Positions 61,466 to 64,000 of a DNA stretch of 64,000 nt are shown in pieces (position 1 is the first letter of the stretch; each line of letters opens with the position of its first letter). Location of the stretch: the NCBI GenBank assembly GCA_949752795.1, contig OX457068.1, positions 55,952,516 to 56,016,515 of the forward strand, in the 5' to 3' direction. The notes beneath the pieces are model-generated. The model was given only the letters and a program-made list of their open reading frames with translations. It had not been told where the DNA came from and searched no databases. The DNA is from Hyperoodon ampullatus. Taxonomy: Eukaryota; Chordata; Mammalia; Artiodactyla; Ziphiidae. Made by a program: the position numbers and the translations under genes.

Positions 61466-61914
61466 CAAGCATACCTCATTTTATTGTACTTCACCTTATT
61501 GTGCTTCACAGATATTGTGTTTTTTACAAATTGAAGCTTTGTGGCAATCCTGTATTGAAGCAGTCTATAGCCACAATTTTTCCAACAGTATTTGCACACA
61601 TTTGGTAATTTTCATAATATCCCAAACTTTTTTATTATTATTATATTTGTTTTGGTGATCTGTGATCAGTGATCTTTGATGTTACTCTTATGACTTGCTG
61701 AAGGTTCAGATGATGGTTAACAATTTTTTGGAATAAAGTATTTTTCAATTAAGCTATGTACATTTTTTTTAGACAAAATGCTATTTTTTACTTAATAGAT
61801 TATAGTATAGTGTAAACATAACTTTTATATCTACTGGGAAACCAAAAAATTCATGTGACTTGCTTTATTACAGTGGTCTGGAACGGAACCCACAATATCA
61901 CTGAGGTATGCTTA
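61466..61914 (+). mobile_element. Tigger (pogo-like) element, internally deleted
   Basis: Ends are 'caagcatacctcattttattg' at 61466 and its complement 'gaggtatgctta' at 61903-61914, with TA at 61464-61465 and 61915-61916. Internal words such as 'cagatattgtgttttttacaaattgaag', 'ttggtgatctgtgatcagtgatctttgatgttac' and 'taaacataacttttatat' match the ends of Tigger elements. The 449-base copy lacks the transposase gene. Confidence 0.88.
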
Positions 61915-61921
61915 TAGTGTA

Positions 61922-63240
61922 GTTTTCTGGCTTTGGTATCAGGGCAATGCTGCCATTGCAAACTCAGTTTGGAAATGTTCTATCCCTCTTCTATTATTTG
62001 AAAGATTTTGAGAAGGATTGGTGTTATTTCTTCTTTAAATATTTGATAGAATTCACTTGTGAAACCATATGGTCCTGGGCTTTTCTTTTTTGGGAGTTTT
62101 TGTTTTCTTTTTATTATTACTCATTCAATTTTTTACTAGTAAATGACCTGTTTAGATTGTCTATTTCTTCATGATTTAGTCTTCATAGATAGTATGTTTC
62201 AAGGAATTTAACATTTTTTCTAGGTTGTCCAGTTTGTTAATATATAATTGTTCATAATAGTCTCATGATCCTTTCTACTTGTGTGGTATCAGCTGTAATG
62301 TCTCCTCTTTCATTTATAATTTTATTAATCTGAGTCATCTCTCTTCCTTTCTTGGTAAGTCTAGAAAAACCACTCAGTTTCATTGATATTTCCTATTATT
62401 TTTCTGGTCTTTATATAATTTATTTCTGTTCTGATCTTTGTTATTTCTTTCCGACACATAATTTTGGGTTTAATTTGTTCTTCTTCTTCTAGTCACTTGA
62501 GATGCAAAGTTAGGTTGTTTGAGATTTCTCTTTTTTCTTAATGACGGCATTTATTGTTATAAACTTCCCTTTAGAGCTGCTTTTGCAGTTCTCACAAGTT
62601 TTTGTTATGTTGTATTTCCAAATTCAGTTTTCTCAAGATTTTTTTAAATTTCTCTTTTGATTTCTTCTTTGACCCATTGGTTGTTCAGGAGCATGTTGTT
62701 TAGTAGCCACATATTCAGGAATTTTCCAGTTTTCTTCTTGTAATTAACTTCTAGTTTCATACCACTGTGGTCAGAAAAGGTGCTTGGTATGATTTCAATT
62801 TTATTAAATGTATTATGATTTGCTTTGTGTCATAACATATTATTTATCCTGGAAAATGTACCATGTGCACTTGAGAAGAAAGAGTATTCTGTTGTTGTTC
62901 AATGGAACGCTCTGTATATGTGTGTTAGGACCATCTCCTCTAATGTGTAGTTTAAGTCCAATGTTTCTTTATGATTTTCCATATGGATGATCTGCCCATT
63001 GTTGAAAATGGGGTATTAAAGACACCTACTACTGTACTGTTATCTATTTATCCCTTCAAATATGTTAATATTTATATATTTAGGTGCACCTATAGTAAGT
63101 GTATAAGTATTTACAAATATTATATCCTCTTGATGGATTGACCCTATTATTATTATATATGACTTTCTTTGACTCTTGATATAGTCTTCATCTTAAAGTA
63201 TATTTTCTCTGATATAAGTATAGATACTTACATGATTTCA
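61922..63240 (-). mobile_element. Antisense L1 ORF2 fragment
   Basis: The plus strand reads 'tttggtatcagggcaatgctg', 'gaaagattttgagaaggattggtgttatttcttctttaaat', 'gaattcacttgtgaaaccatatggtcctgggcttttc' and, further on, 'ttgacccattggttgttcaggagcatgttgtttag'. This is the complement of L1 ORF2 from the RT back through the endonuclease. The end at 61922 abuts the Tigger element, so that the 3' half is missing. It is an old copy with many breaks. Confidence 0.88.
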
Positions 63241-64000
63241 TTAAAAGTAGGAGGTGACACAACTCTGGCCAATGAGACAGTGGATAATGTCTCATAGGCA
63301 ACTTCTGGGAAAGATTTTCTTGACGTTAAAAGGGAAAATACAAGAAAAAGAAAATGAGAAAGGAAAATTCATCATTAAAAACATAAATATAAATTTTTGA
63401 GTGGGCAGGTACCCAGATGTATTACTGGTACTGGAAATCCCATTAGCCCAAACCTTTTATCTGCTCATTATATGAGCATCTTTAGCAGACATTTGTTAAT
63501 GGCTAACTATCTGGGACATTTCAGTGATCATCCTATCAGTAATACAGCACCTCATGCTTTCTATAATATTTTCTGGCAGTTATTTATTTCTTCCTCATTT
63601 TTACTATTTATAATGGGAGACAGATTTGAGGAGTGGTTGTGTATAATGATTTTTTCACCATCTAATAATCCAATAGGTATTTAAGAAGTATCAGTTAGAT
63701 ATACTAGAGTATTGTCTCTAATTTAAATTCCTTTCCTACTTTCTGTTTTATTCTTTTCTGCAATGTGTGTAACACTTATGTTCTATTCCTTGTGAATGCA
63801 ATTTTGACCACTCTCAAGATAATCTATTTTTTATTTTGGCATTTATTCATGCCTTTAAAAAAGACCCTAATTCTTTCTTTCTTTCTTTTAAAGTTGCATT
63901 TTCCTTCACTTCTATAAACTGGGGGAAATGTTCCCTAAATTCTATTATGATGGAGCATCTTGAAACTAGGGGTTTTAGTGTCATATCCCCTCTTCTTTAG
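63241..64000. other. Unassigned intergenic DNA
   Basis: A 95-codon open frame (63397-63684) crosses this stretch but has no recognisable domain. No repeat family was recognised. Confidence 0.4.

Noticed and set aside
1..64000. Host protein-coding exons, tRNA or rRNA genes
   Set aside because: Apart from transposon frames and the PPIA retrocopy, no stretch shows convincing coding sequence with splice borders, and no intact tRNA cloverleaf was noticed outside the CHR SINE heads.

Overview
This is a stretch of mammalian nuclear genome that is intergenic or deeply intronic. I see no host exon. It is AT-rich and dominated by retrotransposons. The repeats point to a cetacean. Two tRNA-derived SINEs of the CHR type, with perfect or near-perfect target-site duplications, are present; this family is shared by whales, hippos and ruminants and was amplified in whales. 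Three full-length artiodactyl-type L1s are present. No BovB or Bov-tA elements (expected in a ruminant) and no PRE-1 SINEs (expected in a pig) were seen. The species assignment is inference from repeat content.

Layout. 1-1440 is unassigned AT-rich DNA. 1440-12186 is an old L1 (ORF1 tail, ORF2, 3' end) split by a younger full-length L1 ('L1-A', 3712-10706) that landed inside its ORF2; matching 10-bp duplications mark the site. 12187-15470 is unassigned DNA with a 110-bp TA microsatellite. 15486-22090 is the youngest full-length L1 ('L1-B'): CpG-rich 5'UTR, 15-bp target duplication, one nonsense codon in ORF1, and ORF2 open for 892 codons through the endonuclease and reverse transcriptase. 22106-29671 is repeat-poor apart from a young CHR SINE at 27882-28102. 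29842-37152 is a third full-length, older L1 ('L1-C') carrying a fold-back mutation and a 148-bp tandem duplication.

37153-54999 holds short and ancient repeats: 5'-truncated and 5'-inverted L1 copies, MIR and L2 fragments, a second CHR SINE, MER5A and another hAT-type element, a retroviral LTR and an MLT1 LTR. 55013-55774 is a processed copy of cyclophilin A (PPIA) with an uninterrupted reading frame. Its ancestral start codon is mutated, and an in-frame ATG is supplied by the target-site duplication itself. 58490-63240 holds an L2 remnant, a complete but dead mariner, an internally deleted Tigger and an antisense L1 fragment.

The elements do not form a pathway. The window records successive insertions, and L1 supplied the machinery for the CHR SINEs and the PPIA retrocopy. 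The points most worth a second look are the PPIA open frame, the altered 3' end and 5'UTR of L1-B, an antisense ORF that starts at the same place in all three L1 5'UTRs, and the rearrangements inside L1-C.
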